Below, piece after piece: positions 61,805 to 64,000 of a stretch of DNA of 64,000 nt; the stretch's first letter is position 1; every line of letters starts with the position of its first letter. Below the pieces are notes generated by a model. That model was not told where the DNA came from. It searched no databases and was given only the letters and a program-made list of their open reading frames with translations. The DNA is from Glaciimonas sp. PAMC28666 (GTDB lineage: Bacteria; Pseudomonadota; Gammaproteobacteria; Burkholderiales; Burkholderiaceae_D), in the NCBI RefSeq assembly GCF_016917355.1, contig NZ_CP070304.1, positions 5,166,361 through 5,230,360 of the forward strand, read 5' to 3'. A program made the position numbers and the translations under genes.

Positions 61805-62356
61805 ATGTGTCCCCCGGTATGCCTTGTAAAAATAGGCGCGGTTATAAAACATCTTTTTAGCGCCGCGACTCAACCGCACAATCGCAGAAATAATGGTCGA
61901 CAGTGCAGTGCTGCCAATTTTAAACAACTGCCTCACGGTGCGTATGTTTGAAAAACACTGTTTGCGTCTGCGGTTTCAGACTATGCACGATCTTCCCAAG
62001 TTTCAAGGAAATCCTGGCGGCACGCACTTTCTGTTGACGGCGGAAAACATTGCAAACTTATACCGTGACAAAAAACCACATTATCCCGTTTGAAGGAATT
62101 GTTAATGCCACTCGCTCTCGGTCACGGCTCTCGGCAAGCGGATCGAAATTCCAAGAAAGGCCCCGCCATTAACCAAGAATTGGGTTGTGGAACAACCAAT
62201 TACGATTACAATCGTACAATAAACACAACACTTATTATTGATCTGAGTCAAAAATTCGCGGTAAACAAGTCAATAAATGAACGCTTTATGAGCGTTTCTG
62301 CTTAAGAAAACAGGTTCCCGTCCTCATCTCTTTTATTTTTAAATGGATCAGACACG
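61805..62356. other. Regulatory region upstream of fnr
   Basis: About 550 bases divergent between the coiled-coil gene and the FNR gene. Apart from the FNR box it holds only a short unsupported plus-strand frame (62090-62305) with an acceptable ribosome-binding site but no known family. Confidence 0.5.
62238..62251. promoter_or_regulatory. FNR/CRP-type binding site, near-consensus
   Basis: TTGATCTGAGTCAA differs from the FNR consensus (TTGAT-N4-ATCAA) at one position. It is centred about 112 bases before the FNR start codon. An AT-rich -10-like CAATAA (62271-62276) follows at about the spacing of a class II activated promoter. This fits autoregulation. Confidence 0.75.
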
Positions 62357-63103
62357 ATGGTCAACACAACGCCTTTTCTTTCCCCTCACCCCGCATTCGT
62401 CGCGAACCCGAAGTCACATTGCGGGACGTGCAATTTGCGCGACTTATGCCTTCCGATAGGACTCGTTGATGCAGAACTCGATAGGCTAGATCATATAGTC
62501 AAACATAGACGGCGCATCGCCCGCGATGGCGTGCTGTATCGCATGAATGATCCCTTTGTTAACCTGTACGCCATTCGCGTCGGGCATTTCAAAACATATC
62601 AGGTCAACGCTAACGGCGCACATCACATTTCGGGTTTTCAAATGACCGGAGAGTTACTGGGTATGGAGGCCATCAGCTCCTACCGGCACCAGTGCAACGC
62701 CGTTGCACTGGAGGACAGTGAGGTCTGCGAGGTGCCGTTTTCGGAATTGGAAAACCTTTTGAAGGATGTCCCGATCATGCTGCATCATTTCCACCGAATG
62801 ATGAGTCATGAGATCGCCCAGGACCGCAACGCGATGCTGCAATTGGGCAACCTTCGCGCAGAGCAACGTTTTGCCGCTTTTCTCCTGAACCTCTCGACGC
62901 GATACAAAAATCGCGGATATTCCGCGACACACTTTCAATTGCGCATGTCGCGCGAAGAAATCGCCAACTACCTGGGCTTAACCAATGAAACCATCAGCCG
63001 ACTACTTTCGCAATTCAAGAAGACTGGTTGGGTCAAAGCCAACAACCGTGAAATTGCCTTGATAGACCTTCCCGCGTTACGGCTATTGGCAGAAGGAAAG
63101 TAA
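62357..63103 (+). CDS. fnr: FNR-type oxygen-sensing transcriptional regulator
   Basis: A 248-residue CRP/FNR-family regulator. Four cysteines match the iron-sulfur cluster ligands of E. coli FNR: C22, C25 and C31 (CGTCNLRDLC) and C113 (YRHQCNA). A cyclic-nucleotide-binding-like beta-roll occupies about 45-150. The C-terminal HTH includes MSREEIANYLGLTNETISRL, where the ETISR residues match FNR recognition of TTGAT half-sites. It should activate low-oxygen genes when the cluster is intact. Its own promoter region has a near-consensus FNR box. Confidence 0.94.
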   Translation: MVNTTPFLSPHPAFVANPKSHCGTCNLRDLCLPIGLVDAELDRLDHIVKHRRRIARDGVLYRMNDPFVNLYAIRVGHFKTYQVNANGAHHISGFQMTGELLGMEAISSYRHQCNAVALEDSEVCEVPFSELENLLKDVPIMLHHFHRMMSHEIAQDRNAMLQLGNLRAEQRFAAFLLNLSTRYKNRGYSATHFQLRMSREEIANYLGLTNETISRLLSQFKKTGWVKANNREIALIDLPALRLLAEGK

Positions 63104-63118
63104 AAACATGGGTGATGA

Positions 63119-64000
63119 CTAAAACGGCGCATTCGTACGCTTAAACTTTTTCCACTGTTTATTCAGTTTTTTTAGATTACCTTCACTCTGCAGAGAAACG
63201 ACACTGCGCACATACCCTGAGACTTCAGTCAGTTGTGGCCTACCGACAGCGCAATGTTGCAATAACGTTTCGGCGACACGTGCATCGTTCAAATCTCCCA
63301 AGGTATCTTGAAGCGTGCTCAGCGCGCCCAAATAAGGTTTGATTTTCTTAGCGGGATATAACGAAGAAAAAAACGCCAGCCCGTAACGCATTTTTTTAGC
63401 AGCAATGCGTAATTGATGACGCTCTGCCGAATCGATAACATCTAGCCCCTCCCCGCGCTTAAGCAATTTCTTTTGATAACGGGCCAACTGTGCGGCGACG
63501 AACGGCCTTAACCGAGCCTGTCCAGGCGCTGGTGAAGAGGCGTCCCGATCCGGCCCCGCATCTACCGTTTGATTTGCGCTATGGATACACGCGCCCAAGG
63601 TTAATATCAGACGGGTATAACGGGCCGAATTGAGTACCTTTATGGCATCGGCTCGGCTCTTCTTTGCAAAATCGTGCGCCGTTTTCTGTAAAGGGGCAAT
63701 CGTTTGCGGTCCGCGCACATCGAATGCAGCTGCCAATGTGGAACCTGCGAATACTTCCCAGTCGCGCGCCGCTCCCAGATGATGGCCTAACCATTGACAC
63801 TCCGCCTTCAAAAATAAAGGCAAAGCTGCCGACTTGTGGCTAAAAATGGCAAGTGCTGAGCGCAGGCGACGCACGCCTATCCGCATCTGATGCACACTCT
63901 CTGCATCAGTACCAAATTTAACACCGCTTTCGTTGTCCTGAATTTGACGTAAACAGTCTCCAACAATTGCTTGGAAGCCCTGCGCTAGCGTTTTTTTATC
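63119..64000 (-). CDS. CHAD domain protein (5' end beyond the window)
   Basis: The frame continues through the window end (upstream residues read as LAQGFQAIVGDCLRQIQ), so only the C-terminal 293 or so residues are seen. They show the CHAD helical repeat with the histidine-rich signature VHQMRIGVRRLRSAL and the second repeat RHQLRIAAKKMRYGLAFF. Conserved basic residues of this domain bind inorganic polyphosphate. Many such proteins have an N-terminal CYTH phosphatase domain, which could lie outside the window. The stop lies about 15 bases past the end of the convergent fnr gene. Confidence 0.88.
   Translation of the reverse strand, partial: DKKTLAQGFQAIVGDCLRQIQDNESGVKFGTDAESVHQMRIGVRRLRSALAIFSHKSAALPLFLKAECQWLGHHLGAARDWEVFAGSTLAAAFDVRGPQTIAPLQKTAHDFAKKSRADAIKVLNSARYTRLILTLGACIHSANQTVDAGPDRDASSPAPGQARLRPFVAAQLARYQKKLLKRGEGLDVIDSAERHQLRIAAKKMRYGLAFFSSLYPAKKIKPYLGALSTLQDTLGDLNDARVAETLLQHCAVGRPQLTEVSGYVRSVVSLQSEGNLKKLNKQWKKFKRTNAPF

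Noticed and set aside
61893..62305. Two short plus-strand frames before fnr
   Set aside because: No family similarity; one overlaps the start region of the coiled-coil gene and the other covers the FNR box, so regulatory DNA is more likely.

Overview
The window looks like chromosomal DNA of a betaproteobacterium, most likely of the order Burkholderiales and probably of the Oxalobacteraceae (Herbaspirillum/Collimonas/Glaciimonas-like). The 16S-tRNA-Ile-tRNA-Ala-23S-5S order, the style of the proteins and the moderate GC content fit this. The genus is an inference. I see no intact insertion sequence, prophage or CRISPR array.

Left part (1-16.7 kb). A 5'-truncated NRPS-like enzyme (adenylation, carrier, thioesterase) is followed by galE and by a 1272-residue protein. 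That protein joins a GH1-like glycosidase domain, a glycosyltransferase domain and a UDP-galactopyranose-mutase-like flavoprotein domain. After a convergent pair of DJ-1/PfpI-type genes (one fused to an AraC DNA-binding domain) comes a complete ytfQ-ytfR-ytfT-yjfF operon, a predicted galactofuranose ABC importer. It is divergent from an aldose 1-epimerase. Together these genes suggest local emphasis on making, attaching and importing galactose and galactofuranose, though the glycan itself is not known.

Middle part (16.6-38.3 kb). Housekeeping and nucleic-acid genes dominate: ldcA, tadA, queD, queE, a very large Lhr-type helicase, a SNF2 helicase and a DEAD-box helicase with a duplicated RNA-binding domain. 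Between them lie an MHS-family transporter broken by a one-base frameshift, a divergent PcaR/PobR-like IclR regulator, an AzgA-type purine permease and an SDR dehydrogenase. Then come an HdeD-like membrane protein with a C-terminal permuted papain-like domain and a YXWGXW-repeat protein.

The rRNA operon (39.0-44.8 kb) is on the minus strand. It has a strong P1 promoter with an AT-rich UP element, boxA sites in the leader and spacer, processing stems around 16S and 23S, and a terminator.

Right part (45.3-64 kb). pgm and a PHB-depolymerase-like esterase come first. A catabolic-looking divergent locus follows: GntR/FCD regulator, atypical DctA-like carrier, M20 amidohydrolase and histidine-ammonia-lyase-like enzyme. 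Next is a Pls/PosA-type membrane NRPS (A-T, membrane segments, hexapeptide-repeat domains) with its own phosphopantetheinyl transferase. The window ends with arfB, a YceI protein, a YbiR-like transporter, a small membrane coiled-coil protein, an FNR regulator with an FNR box upstream, and a CHAD protein cut by the window end.

The strongest leads for something little described are the Pls/PosA-PPTase pair, the GH1-GT-mutase fusion with an internal ribosome-binding site, the HAL/M20/atypical-DctA locus, and the HdeD-papain fusion. All functions are read from sequence motifs; no database search was possible.
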